Source: Succinatimonas hippei
GTDB taxonomy: Bacteria; Pseudomonadota; Gammaproteobacteria; Enterobacterales; Succinivibrionaceae
Direction: 5' to 3'
Length of the DNA: 16,762 nucleotides
Assembly (NCBI GenBank): GCA_004557545.1
Contig: SFGV01000042.1
Location: 1-16,762 of the forward strand
Numbering within the stretch: the stretch's first letter is position 1; every line of letters starts with the position of its first letter. The position numbers and the translations under genes were made by a program. Below the pieces are notes generated by a model. The model was not told the DNA's origin. It was given only the letters and a program-made list of their open reading frames with translations, and did not search any database. Shown here one piece after another: positions 1 to 7,022 of this stretch.

Positions 1-1
1 T

Positions 2-241
2 ACCTTCTTTGAGCTTCGCTCCTATACCTACGAGCGTCTTGATATAGGGCAGCGCTTCAGTCCCAACTACTCTGATTACCTCTATAACTTCGATCACGAT
101 TTCGCAGGGATCAGCGCCAGCGCTGATTTAAGAGATCTTCCAAAAAATAAGCGCTTTGAGCTTTATATCCGCTTTGATAGTGGTAATGAGCGTGAGCTCA
201 TAGACACCGAATTACGTGTAAACGTGGAGGACGCAAGATGA
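2..241 (+). CDS. C-terminal fragment of an unidentified protein, cut by the window start
   Basis: An open frame runs from the window edge to a TGA at 239-241 and gives the last 79 residues of a protein. It is the only plus-strand frame open across the stretch, and a good ribosome binding site for the next gene lies inside its end. The residues alternate hydrophobic and polar (for example RFELYIRF), suggesting a beta-rich C-terminal domain, with many Tyr, Phe and Asp. The stop overlaps the next start as ATGA, so the two genes are probably translationally coupled and functionally linked. The neighbour looks like a surface-glycan membrane protein, so a role in cell-surface polysaccharide synthesis is a reasonable inference. 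I do not recognise the family from this fragment. Confidence 0.6.
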   Translation, partial: TFFELRSYTYERLDIGQRFSPNYSDYLYNFDHDFAGISASADLRDLPKNKRFELYIRFDSGNERELIDTELRVNVEDAR

Positions 242-1662
242 ATTTTAAAGCATTCTCTTCACGGTCGGATCTGCGTGTTCTCGCTGCGGTATTTCTTTAC
301 TTTCTGGTCTTCCACCTCACTTTAACCTCATTTAACCGTGATGATCTCTCTAACATTAAGATTTGGGAGCGAATGCAGGGTATAGAGGGAATGATAGATT
401 ACCTGAGGGAGCGCTATTCTACCTGGTCATCACGCACAATTGCCGATCTCTTTATGATGCTTTTTACAGGAATGCCGGTACTTGTCTGGAAGATAACTGA
501 CACTTTTATCGCGACCTCTGTTGTATATCTCATCTGCAAAATAGCCCGTGTTCTATATTCCACAAATACCGGTTTTCTGAAGGTTTCGGCCCTTGTCATG
601 GTGGTTCTGTATCCATTCTTTGATATGAAAACATCAGGCTGGGTCGCGACAACGGTAAATTATCTCTGGCCCGCGACGGGACTTTTATATCTCTCGCTTC
701 TGTGTGTGAGGATCTTCAAAGGCATACGCATAACTCTGGGAATGAAGATTATTACCATAATTGCGGTTCTCTTCGCTGGTACCCATGAGCTTATCTGCGC
801 TTATGCCCTGATAGTTGAGTTCTCATGTGTCGCGGCGCTTTTGATCTACAGGCGCAATGGACTGTCGATTCCGCTTGCGCTCACGCTTGTAATGGGAGCG
901 TATCTTGCGTATGACGCCCTCTGCCCGGGCAACGCGATACGCAATATCTCAACCGCCACCACCCAGTTTCCAAGCTGGGATAGCTTTAGTACTGTAGAGC
1001 ATCTTACAATGGCTTTCGCAGGCACCTATGATCGCCTGACCTCGCTTGGCTTCTACCGTGGCGGCGCTCAGAGCTTTATGATGTACTTTACGCTGCTCTC
1101 TCTGATCCTGATCTGTGTCCATCGCCGTTACCGCAGCCGTTTTCTGGATCTTCTGATGGTGCTGCCGTTTTTGCTTGTTTATCTTATGAACCAGACCGAT
1201 GTCAGGTTCTGGAGTATCTGGGCTTTGATGGAGGCGATGGGTTCTGAGCATATGGGGCAGCTAAGGATGGTCTATCAGCCCGCGCTCTCGGTGCTTCTTA
1301 CAGCGCTTACCTGTGTTGGCTTGTACCTGAGTTTTTTAAAACCTGGACGTCTTGGGGCTATTGGAGCGCTTTGCGCCGTCATGGTATTTCTGACAGGTCT
1401 TGGCACCAGAGTGGCGCTGGGATTCTCTTGCACGGTGTACGCGTCAAATACCCGTACCTACATCGCGTTGCTATTCTCAATGGCCGTGCTGATAGTGTTT
1501 TTGTCCAGAGAGAGCGGAATAGCGGGATTACTTGAGAGAACCTACCAGAAAACGCCTTATATACGAGACCGTCGCCATTCCTACCCAAAACGGCATTATC
1601 GTTCTTCCTATCATCGTTACGGACACAACCCCGTGACGCGTGGTAGCGTGAAAAATTCCTGA
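238..1662 (+). CDS. Polytopic membrane protein, DUF6056 / GT-C glycosyltransferase-like
   Basis: This 474-residue protein has about eleven hydrophobic segments, at roughly residues 13-32, 78-102, 113-130, 138-158, 168-205 (probably two), 208-226, 278-296, 301-318, 348-368, 374-398 and 407-424. An Asp-Asp pair follows the first segment (NRDDL, D35-D36), a WSSR motif lies at 63-66 and a GTHE motif follows a later membrane segment. An acidic pair in the first periplasmic loop, a W-x-x-R motif and a G-x-x-E motif fit DUF6056 proteins and, more loosely, GT-C enzymes that use polyprenyl-linked sugars. The tail from about residue 434 is rich in Arg, His and Tyr and probably cytoplasmic. The start is supported by GGAGG at 226-230, seven bases upstream, and by the ATGA overlap with the preceding gene. 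The family call is moderately sure; substrate and reaction are unknown. Confidence 0.75.
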   Translation: MNFKAFSSRSDLRVLAAVFLYFLVFHLTLTSFNRDDLSNIKIWERMQGIEGMIDYLRERYSTWSSRTIADLFMMLFTGMPVLVWKITDTFIATSVVYLICKIARVLYSTNTGFLKVSALVMVVLYPFFDMKTSGWVATTVNYLWPATGLLYLSLLCVRIFKGIRITLGMKIITIIAVLFAGTHELICAYALIVEFSCVAALLIYRRNGLSIPLALTLVMGAYLAYDALCPGNAIRNISTATTQFPSWDSFSTVEHLTMAFAGTYDRLTSLGFYRGGAQSFMMYFTLLSLILICVHRRYRSRFLDLLMVLPFLLVYLMNQTDVRFWSIWALMEAMGSEHMGQLRMVYQPALSVLLTALTCVGLYLSFLKPGRLGAIGALCAVMVFLTGLGTRVALGFSCTVYASNTRTYIALLFSMAVLIVFLSRESGIAGLLERTYQKTPYIRDRRHSYPKRHYRSSYHRYGHNPVTRGSVKNS

Positions 1663-1672
1663 TTAGATATCC

Positions 1673-1704
1673 AAAAAAAATTCCCGGATCTTGTCCGGGA
1701 ATTT
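1673..1704. terminator. Bidirectional intrinsic terminator between convergent genes
   Basis: A perfect 11-bp stem (1678-1688 with 1694-1704) encloses a five-base loop. A run of eight A on the left reads as a T tract on the minus strand, so it is strongest for the minus-strand binding-protein gene ending at 1725. The right arm ends in TTT and can also stop plus-strand transcription from 1662. Confidence 0.85.
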
Positions 1705-1724
1705 GTTAGGGTTCTGAATGGCGA

Positions 1725-2516
1725 TCACTTCTGATTTAAAGTGTCCGTTATGTCATAGCCAAACCAGGTCTGGCTGATTTTGGCAAAAGAACCGTTCTGC
1801 TGGACCTTCTTCAACCCTTCATTCATATCCTTGAGCATCTCGGGATGATTCTTGTTGACGGCTATGCCGTAGTATTCCTTGTCGACATCCCTGTCGATGT
1901 GGATAGAGGAGATACCGGAGGCCTTGTGCTTTGCCAGGAAGAAGTCGTTGACCGGCATGTCATTGATGACCGCCTTGCAGCCACCGTTTCCAAGTTCAAG
2001 ATAGGTCTCAGGAGGCGAGTTGAACTGCTTGATCTTGGATTTCTTAAGGTGCTTTTGCGCGAACATCGCGCCGGTAGTGCCAAGCTGCACGCAGATCTCC
2101 TGACCATCGAGCTTGGTATAGTCGCTGAATTTCTGCTTATCCTGATCCTTTAAAAGATAGGTAAGACCGCACAGATAGTACGGATCAGAGAAGTCGACCT
2201 TCTTGGCTCTTTCCTCAGAGATGGTGAAGCCTGAGATGATGACGTCGATGCTGTCGGTAAGCAGAGCCGGGATCAGGCCGTCGAAAGGATAGACCTGAAC
2301 CTCTACCTTGTAGCCCATATCCTTGCCAAGCTCTCGTATGAGATCGATGTCAAAGCCGGTGATTTTTCCATTGTCGATGTAGGTAAAAGGAGCGAAGGCT
2401 CCCTCACAGCCTACATGAAGAACTTTGTCTTTGGCGTTCGCCAGAGACTCAGTAGCGGTGCCGAGCAGTGCCAAGGCCACCGCGCACGCCAAAGCGCGCT
2501 TTGTAGTTTTATTCAT
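1725..2516 (-). CDS. Periplasmic amino-acid-binding protein of an ABC transporter (family 3, GlnH/ArtJ-like)
   Basis: This 263-residue protein captures an amino acid in the periplasm and hands it to an ABC permease. Residues 1-26 form a signal peptide (basic N-terminus, AVALALLGTA core, Ala at -1 and -3-like SLA). The mature part shows the family-3 pattern: aromatic site near FAPFTYIDNG (41-50), signature GFDIDLIRELG (54-64), then ISGFTISEER (94-103) with the conserved ligand Arg at 103 and DFSDPYY (108-114). I chose ATG at 2516 rather than the longer frame from 2612, because it begins the signal peptide directly and has GGAG (2528-2531) eleven bases upstream. No permease or ATPase gene is adjacent, so it is an orphan in this window. 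The mature chain has four Cys (37, 116, 142, 180), more than usual. The ligand is uncertain; polar or basic amino acids are most likely. Confidence 0.9.
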   Translation of the reverse strand: MNKTTKRALACAVALALLGTATESLANAKDKVLHVGCEGAFAPFTYIDNGKITGFDIDLIRELGKDMGYKVEVQVYPFDGLIPALLTDSIDVIISGFTISEERAKKVDFSDPYYLCGLTYLLKDQDKQKFSDYTKLDGQEICVQLGTTGAMFAQKHLKKSKIKQFNSPPETYLELGNGGCKAVINDMPVNDFFLAKHKASGISSIHIDRDVDKEYYGIAVNKNHPEMLKDMNEGLKKVQQNGSFAKISQTWFGYDITDTLNQK

Positions 2517-2734
2517 AAAACTGGCAGCTCCGTTTATTAGGAAGTAGACAGAGGCTGTGGAGCGGATCCTTAAGAACCGGTACCACGGTCTGACCTGATA
2601 TGATCTTAGCAAATAGCTACGCCTAAGGCTAAAAATACCTTATGAGCGCAAAGCGATCGTTAATGTAAGCAAACAGGGCGTTTACGCGGCTTAAGCTAAA
2701 ACTGCTGAGTAAACAAGGAAAGATCTGAAAGCAG

Positions 2735-2778
2735 GATCAACTCTGGGTATTCAGACTGACACCCAGTCAGGCTTGATC
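2735..2778. repeat. Two-step inverted repeat
   Basis: GATCAA (2735-2740) pairs with TTGATC (2773-2778), and inside it CTGGGT (2743-2748) pairs with ACCCAG (2761-2766). The result is a stem broken by an asymmetric bulge around a 12-base loop. No T tract follows on either side, so it is not an ordinary terminator. The left inner arm begins an 11-mer that recurs at 4284-4294. Confidence 0.5.
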
Positions 2779-2836
2779 ATTTGTTTATACTACCATCGAT
2801 CAAAAAAAAGACCGTGACGGAGCCTTGTGGATTATG

Positions 2837-2891
2837 GCGCCACGCTTTTTCTGACCCATAAACTGCAAAAAACAGAATATGAGCGTGGCGC
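2837..2891. repeat. 10-bp perfect inverted repeat beside the ATPase pseudogene
   Basis: GCGCCACGCT (2837-2846) is exactly complementary to AGCGTGGCGC (2882-2891). TTCTG (2849-2853) and CAGAA (2873-2877) add an inner stem. It lies 16 bases past the stop of the minus-strand pseudogene and may be its transcription end, although no T run follows immediately. Confidence 0.55.
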
Positions 2892-2907
2892 GTATACCTT
2901 AAGAATT

Positions 2908-4133
2908 TCAGAAGTCCCCGCCTGATTTAATGAAGTCAATAAGATTGATATGCTCAATTCCATTTCGTTTCTGAAGCATGGGATCCAGAGTCGCGACATA
3001 CTTCTTGTAGTTATCCCGGATTTTTTCAAGAGGCCGGTATTCCCTGTCTTCCGTCTCCTTATCACTCATAATGCTTATGGCCACCTGAACATACGAGTAT
3101 TCCATGTCAGGGCTTCGCATGATGAAATCACATTCAAGATTGCCAATCCTACCAATGCTGACAGAGTAATTTTTGCCGCGAACGTAGATGTAAAGAATGT
3201 TTTCAAGTACCGGGCCATAATTTACGCGGTTATCAGTGTTGGCGGCATAATAGAATGACATGTCCGCCAGATAATATTTTCTGTCTCCATTCAGGGGGCG
3301 TTTGGATTTCATGTCGAAACGATCTACGGCGTACAGGATCTTGGCGTCTATAAGAACCTGAATGTATCTCGCGAGTGTGGGGCGGCTTATCTGTATGCCG
3401 CTTTGTTTAAGGGCATTCTCAAGACTCCGGATACTGGTTGTGGCGCCAAAATTGTTAATCATGTAGTTGCGGACGCTCTCAAAGGCGTGTCTGTTGCCTA
3501 TATGGACTCTTCTGCGTATATCCTTCTGGAAGATTTCATCTATGACACTCTTTGTGTAGGCGCGTTTGCTTTCCATACTGTCAAACTTTATTGCGCGGGG
3601 AAAACCACCATTTAGGATATAGCTGTTGAATTCATTCACTGGATTGGAATCGACAGGCTTGCCGTAAAAAGTCTTCAACTCCTCGTATTCATCAAAAGAT
3701 AGTGGAAAAACTTCAAACTCGATGTATCTGCCGGTGAGTTTTGTAACGAGTTCGCCGCTTAGAAGATATGAATTCGAGCCGGTTATAAAAATCGAATAGC
3801 TCCCGTCCTCACGAAATCCGTTTATGACGGTCCCAAAGCCTTTTACATTCTGGATCTCGTCAAGAAGAGATATTTCAGCCCACTGACCTTGTCGTAAGTT
3901 GAAAGAAGCTCGTCAAGCTGATCAGGCGTTGTTATTCTTCTAAGGCCGCGCTTGTCGAGGTCAAGATAAATTAAGTTGGAGTCAGAAACGCCCTTTTCTC
4001 GCAACTCATCGGCGATTGTTTACATAAGACAGGACTTTCCGCATCTTCTCACTCCGGTGATGACTTTTATAAGGTCAGCCGGGTCATAAAAGTCGCGGAT
4101 CCTGGACAGATATTTTTCTTTTTTGTATAAAAT
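2908..4133 (-). pseudogene. Broken AAA_14/DUF4143 ATPase gene (stop, frameshift and lost start)
   Basis: Reading the minus strand and joining two frames recovers a full AAA_14-DUF4143 protein. It opens LYKKEKYLSRIRDFYD, then the Walker A region GVRRCGKS (4032-4055). A TAA stop (4020-4022) follows immediately where a coding codon is expected. The same frame continues to LLSTYDKVSGLKYLFL, then a one-base loss near 3862-3870 shifts to the frame carrying the Walker B remainder DEIQNVKGFG. That frame is open to TGA at 2908 and includes TGSNSYLLSGEL, GRYIEFEVFPLSFDEY, NGGFPRAI and the DUF4143 winged-helix and nuclease-like part. No ATG, GTG or TTG occurs between the upstream stop (4146-4148) and Walker A; ATT at 4131-4133 sits where Met would be. 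Intact relatives are ATPases often described as toxin-antitoxin-like or of unknown role in gut bacteria. Three lesions favour a true pseudogene over a sequencing error. Confidence 0.88.
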
Positions 4134-4236
4134 AGACCTGAAAAATCAGTTTTTTTTTGCGCGCTGACTCTCTCAGAGAGCCACAAGCAAGTCCAATTCT
4201 ATCGTTGGTCATGTCAAACACGCTCTGAAAATCAAT

Positions 4237-4283
4237 GTAACTTTGACCAATTTTGAAAAAATCACAAAAATGGTCAAAGTAAC
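4237..4283. repeat. 13-bp inverted repeat upstream of the IclR-type gene
   Basis: GTAACTTTGACCA (4237-4249) faces TGGTCAAAGTAAC (4271-4283). Twelve of 13 positions are complementary, around a 21-base AT-rich spacer. It lies about 60 bases upstream of the predicted -35 at 4342. It could be an operator for a dimeric or tetrameric regulator, or an end of a lost element next to the ATPase pseudogene. Confidence 0.5.
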
Positions 4284-4341
4284 CTGGGTATTCAATTATT
4301 GGTTTGAATGAGTGTAACTGTAGTTGAACAGAAAAAGCCGG

Positions 4342-4370
4342 TTGCCTGATATTTTGTCTGGTTGTAATAT
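4342..4370 (+). promoter_or_regulatory. Possible sigma-70 promoter of the IclR-type regulator
   Basis: TTGCCT (4342-4347) and TAATAT (4365-4370) are 17 bases apart, each matching four of six consensus bases. Transcription would start near 4377 and leave a short leader of about 25 bases before the TTG start. Confidence 0.4.
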
Positions 4371-4401
4371 ATTTCTATCAAAATAGAAAGAGCTTTTAAA
4401 A

Positions 4402-5163
4402 TTGGACAAAAAGATTAAAACCAGAGCCCCGGCGATAGACAGATGCGTGCTGATACTTGAGTACCTGCAATCCCATGGCGCATCAAGCATCTCCGAGATC
4501 TCAAAGGCAACCGGGATCCCGCTGAGCTCAATGTATGTAATTACCGACGCGATGCGCGAGCATGAGCTTATAAGAATAGATGACAACGGACATCTGCATT
4601 TGTGGATGAAGCTTATATCACTTGGCAATACCGCCTCAGAGCGTATGGATATACGCGATCTGGTAAAGCCTGCGCTGATAGCTCTTATGGACGCCACGGA
4701 ATGTCTTGCCGTGCATTACGGGATCATGTACGGGGATGAGGCATATTACGCGGTTAAGCTTGAACGCCCCGGATGCGGCATGACTATCAGATCCCGCGAG
4801 GGTATGTCAGTCTCGCTGGTGCACGCCGGATTGGGGAAATGCCTGCTTGCCTATCAGGATGACGAGACCCGCCAGAGACTTATAAGGCAGCTTGATTTCG
4901 CCAAGGCTACGCCTACCTCAATCGGGACGGCTGATGATCTTGTAAAGGAACTCGCGCTGATAAGACTGCGAGGTTGGGCCTTTGACAACAGTGAAGGCGA
5001 GTCCGGGATCCGTTGTGTGGCCTGTCCGGTATTTGACCGTTCGAAGAGACTGGTTGGGGCTGTTTCAATCGTGGGTACCGTAACCGAGTTTAGTGACGAT
5101 AAGATCCCTTCTATAGTGGAACTGGCCAAGCGATGCGTGGAATCCATAACTCAGCACTTATAA
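4402..5163 (+). CDS. IclR-family transcriptional regulator, probably of the sugar-acid operon
   Basis: This 253-residue protein has the IclR layout: an N-terminal winged helix-turn-helix (about residues 9-70, including SSISEISKATGIP and SSMYVITDAM) and a C-terminal effector-binding domain (about 85-250). Within the latter are the GMSVSLVHAGLGKCLLAY stretch, RGWAFDNSEGESGIRCVACPV and the VGAVSIVG strand. These are the usual IclR ligand-domain landmarks and the length is normal. The start is TTG at 4402: the frame is closed by TAA just upstream, and the next internal Met (residue 44) would destroy the DNA-binding domain. The Shine-Dalgarno is weak (GAAAGAG, 12 bases away), suggesting low expression. 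IclR proteins often control sugar-acid catabolism (for example KdgR), and the next operon is of that kind, so local control is likely. The effector is inferred to be galactonate or 2-keto-3-deoxygalactonate. Confidence 0.92.
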   Translation: MDKKIKTRAPAIDRCVLILEYLQSHGASSISEISKATGIPLSSMYVITDAMREHELIRIDDNGHLHLWMKLISLGNTASERMDIRDLVKPALIALMDATECLAVHYGIMYGDEAYYAVKLERPGCGMTIRSREGMSVSLVHAGLGKCLLAYQDDETRQRLIRQLDFAKATPTSIGTADDLVKELALIRLRGWAFDNSEGESGIRCVACPVFDRSKRLVGAVSIVGTVTEFSDDKIPSIVELAKRCVESITQHL

Positions 5164-5192
5164 CACAATAGAAACTAAATCTTATTCATTGT

Positions 5193-5226
5193 AAAAGTGG
5201 CTCTTTATTTAAGAGTCGCTTTTGTT
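5193..5226 (+). terminator. Intrinsic terminator after the IclR-type gene
   Basis: A 13-bp stem with two G-U pairs (5193-5205 with 5211-5223) encloses a five-base loop and is followed by a T-rich tract. It separates the regulator from the operon, which therefore needs its own promoter. The stem ends in A/T blocks on both sides, so it may work in both directions. Confidence 0.75.
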
Positions 5227-5287
5227 TTATATATCAACATCTTAGTTATAAAATCTGACATTTCAAATTCTTAAATCTCAAGAAAGT

Positions 5288-5327
5288 TTGATCTGCGTCA
5301 AAACCTGTCTGACAAGTCTTTTATAAT
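5288..5327 (+). promoter_or_regulatory. Operon promoter with FNR/CRP-like site
   Basis: A perfect -10 TATAAT (5322-5327) lies upstream of the TRAP/dgo operon without a good -35 at 17 bases. Instead a dyad TTGAT-N4-GTCAA (5288-5301) is present, one mismatch from the FNR consensus TTGAT-N4-ATCAA. Its centre (5294.5) falls about 40 bases before the predicted start near 5334, the position used by class-II FNR/CRP activators, which replace the -35. An IclR-family operator cannot be excluded. Confidence 0.55.
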
Positions 5328-5410
5328 ATATTGATAATCGTTTACAACAGAATATAAAACTATCTGCTTACGATTGATATTTTCAAATCAACAAATGTGA
5401 GGGATCTCCT

Positions 5411-6415
5411 ATGAAGACAGGTATCAAAGCCATCGCTACCGCCGTTACCATCGCAGCGCTGGGCGCTTTCTGCTCGAGCGCGCTTGCCGCCGACAAGATA
5501 GTGCTCAAGGCAGGGCATGATTCTCCTGAAACCGTGCCGGTAGCCAAGGGACTTGCCAAGTGGGCCGAACTTGTAAAAGAGCGCACCAACGGGGCGGTTG
5601 AGATCAAGGTATACAACAACGGCACCGCCGGATCGGCAAGTGACTACGCCGTAAACTGCCAGCTTGGAACTCTGGATATTGGCGCGGTAAACCAGTCGGT
5701 TATGACCTCCTTCATCCCGGATATCGCGGCAATCGACATTCCTTATCTCATCACATCTTATGAGAACGCCGACAAGCTGTTTGCCAACAATGGACCATTA
5801 ACCCAGTACTACACCAATGAGATCAACAAGGCCGGGATCAACCTTGTAAACATGGACGTCTGGGAAGTGGGCTTCCGCGAGTTCTCAAACTCGGTTCGTC
5901 CGGTAAAACATCCTGCGGATATCAAGGGGATCAAGCTTCGCGTGATGGACTCCAAGATCCATCAGGGCTTCTGGCGCGCCTTAGGCGCCGATCCGGTCCC
6001 GATGTCATGGGGCGAGGCTTATACCGCGCTGCAGCAGAAAGCCATCGATGGAGTTGAGAACGCCATCTCGGTGCTCTATGGCAACAACATCAATGAGGTG
6101 AACAAGTACCTGGCGATGACCGATCACAATTACTCCTCAATCTTCATGATCATGTCAGAAAAGAGCTGGAAGAAGCTCTCGCCCGAGCAGCAGAAGATTG
6201 TCCAGGACGCCGCGAGGGAAGCCGGAGCCTACGAGCGCGAGGAGCAGAGACGTCAGGCCAAGGAGGCGGTAGACGGTCTTGCCAAGCGCGGCATGGAGGT
6301 CACCACTGTTGACAAGGAAGAGATGAAAGCCGCGGTAGCGGACTTCCTCAAAGAGCAGAAGGCCGAATATCCTGAAATTGCCAAGGTAATCGACGAGGTC
6401 GAAGGCGCCAGGTAA
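5411..6415 (+). CDS. dctP: TRAP transporter solute-binding protein, DctP family
   Basis: This 334-residue protein is the periplasmic receptor of a TRAP transporter, a sodium-driven sugar-acid or dicarboxylate importer. Residues 1-26 are a signal peptide (core IATAVTIAALGAF, cleavage after SALA). The mature protein starts DKIVLKAGHDSPETVPVAKG, typical of the family. The conserved region around IKGIKLRVMDSKIH carries the carboxylate-binding Arg (R177), followed by LGADPVPMSWGEAYTALQQKAIDGVENA, the family's best-conserved block. The start is ATG at 5411 with GAGGG at 5399-5403. It is the first gene of the operon, followed by a stable intercistronic hairpin that probably keeps this message more abundant than the permease part. 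The substrate is inferred from the downstream genes to be D-galactonate or a close relative; the sequence alone cannot show it. Confidence 0.95.
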   Translation: MKTGIKAIATAVTIAALGAFCSSALAADKIVLKAGHDSPETVPVAKGLAKWAELVKERTNGAVEIKVYNNGTAGSASDYAVNCQLGTLDIGAVNQSVMTSFIPDIAAIDIPYLITSYENADKLFANNGPLTQYYTNEINKAGINLVNMDVWEVGFREFSNSVRPVKHPADIKGIKLRVMDSKIHQGFWRALGADPVPMSWGEAYTALQQKAIDGVENAISVLYGNNINEVNKYLAMTDHNYSSIFMIMSEKSWKKLSPEQQKIVQDAAREAGAYEREEQRRQAKEAVDGLAKRGMEVTTVDKEEMKAAVADFLKEQKAEYPEIAKVIDEVEGAR

Positions 6416-6425
6416 TCGCGCAGAT

Positions 6426-6451
6426 CGGATCTCCTCTTTTGAGGAGATCCG
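6426..6451 (+). promoter_or_regulatory. Intercistronic hairpin between dctP and dctQ
   Basis: An 11-bp perfect stem (6426-6436 with 6441-6451) has a TTTT loop and no T tract after it, so it is not a terminator. Such hairpins protect the 3' end of upstream mRNA and raise binding-protein levels over membrane subunits. Its left arm contains GGATCTCCT, the same nine bases that directly precede the dctP start (5402-5410). The right arm could therefore also pair with that site. Confidence 0.65.
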
Positions 6452-6466
6452 TATGGAGTTGTCAAT

Positions 6467-7018
6467 ATGTACGGACTGTTCGTAAAATTTTTTACGCTCT
6501 TTCAGAAATTCGTACTCTGTGTGATCACGCTGGCGCTCATCGCCATGATGTGCGTAATTGCGGTGCAGGTTTTCACCAGGTACGTGATCTTCTATTCATT
6601 GCCATGGTCTGAGGAGCTTTCAAGATATCTTTTCGTATTCATAGTTCTAAACGGCATCAACATCGCGGTAACCCGCGAAAAGCTCATCAAGATCGACGCG
6701 CTGCAAAATTCCATCAAATCGCTGCGCGGTCGCCTGGGGCTTGACATAGTGCATGTCATCGCTGGAATTATCGCCTGCGTGCTCATCGCCATTTACTGCA
6801 CGGATCTCTTCCCGGTCGGAAGAGTTCAGAAATCACCTGCCATGCGTATTCCGATGATCATCATGTACAGCGTGGTTTTCGTTGGGTATGTGCTCTCGAC
6901 AATTGCACTGGTTTTGAAGCTTATTGAAAAGGTTAAGGCTTTTTGTGATCCAAAAAACCGCGGTGTGAGGATAAGCACCAGCGATGACATCAAAGCCACC
7001 ATTGAAAAAGGGGAGTAA
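6467..7018 (+). CDS. dctQ: TRAP transporter small permease subunit, DctQ family
   Basis: This 183-residue inner-membrane protein has four hydrophobic helices, at about residues 12-35, 50-70, 92-112 and 130-152. The loop between the first two carries SLPWSEELSRYLFVF, the W-S-E-E-x-x-R signature of the small subunit. The third loop has KSPAMRIPM, also typical. It pairs with the large subunit to form the membrane part of the transporter and supports receptor docking. The start at 6467 has GGAG (6455-6458) eight bases upstream, just after the hairpin. Its 3' end contains the ribosome binding site of the next gene (GGGGAG, 7010-7015), so translation of the two subunits is probably coupled. Confidence 0.93.
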   Translation: MYGLFVKFFTLFQKFVLCVITLALIAMMCVIAVQVFTRYVIFYSLPWSEELSRYLFVFIVLNGINIAVTREKLIKIDALQNSIKSLRGRLGLDIVHVIAGIIACVLIAIYCTDLFPVGRVQKSPAMRIPMIIMYSVVFVGYVLSTIALVLKLIEKVKAFCDPKNRGVRISTSDDIKATIEKGE

Positions 7019-7022
7019 CAGA

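Larger units (their letters stand above)
2517..2907. other. Gene-free stretch with two inverted repeats
   Basis: No convincing gene lies in these 391 bases. The part nearest 2516 must carry the promoter of the minus-strand binding-protein gene, but I see no good -35/-10 pair. It also holds the two inverted repeats listed separately and an A-run at 2802-2809. The small minus-strand frame at 2832-3065 overlaps the ATPase pseudogene in another frame and lacks family features. Confidence 0.5.

Noticed and set aside
2517..2612. Longer start for the amino-acid-binding protein
   Set aside because: It would place 32 residues before a classic signal peptide, and the internal ATG at 2516 has its own ribosome binding site.
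2837..2891. Terminal inverted repeat of an insertion sequence
   Set aside because: The arms are only 35 bases apart with no transposase, so a hairpin is the simpler reading.
2832..3065. 77-codon minus-strand frame over the end of the ATPase pseudogene
   Set aside because: It is out of frame with the recognisable DUF4143 part and shows no features of its own.
2908..3678. Treating the 3' part of the ATPase gene as a separate intact 256-residue gene from a TTG
   Set aside because: The frame continues upstream with clear family sequence (FPLSFDEY, TGSNSYLL, DEIQN), so the TTG is internal and this is the tail of a broken gene.
4296..4697. 133-codon minus-strand frame opposite the IclR-type gene start
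   Set aside because: It overlaps the clear IclR DNA-binding domain and is Ser/Ile-rich without family features.
6984..7022. Upstream start for DctM inside dctQ
   Set aside because: No ribosome binding site, and the 13 added residues are polar; ATG at 7023 has GGGGAG at the right distance.
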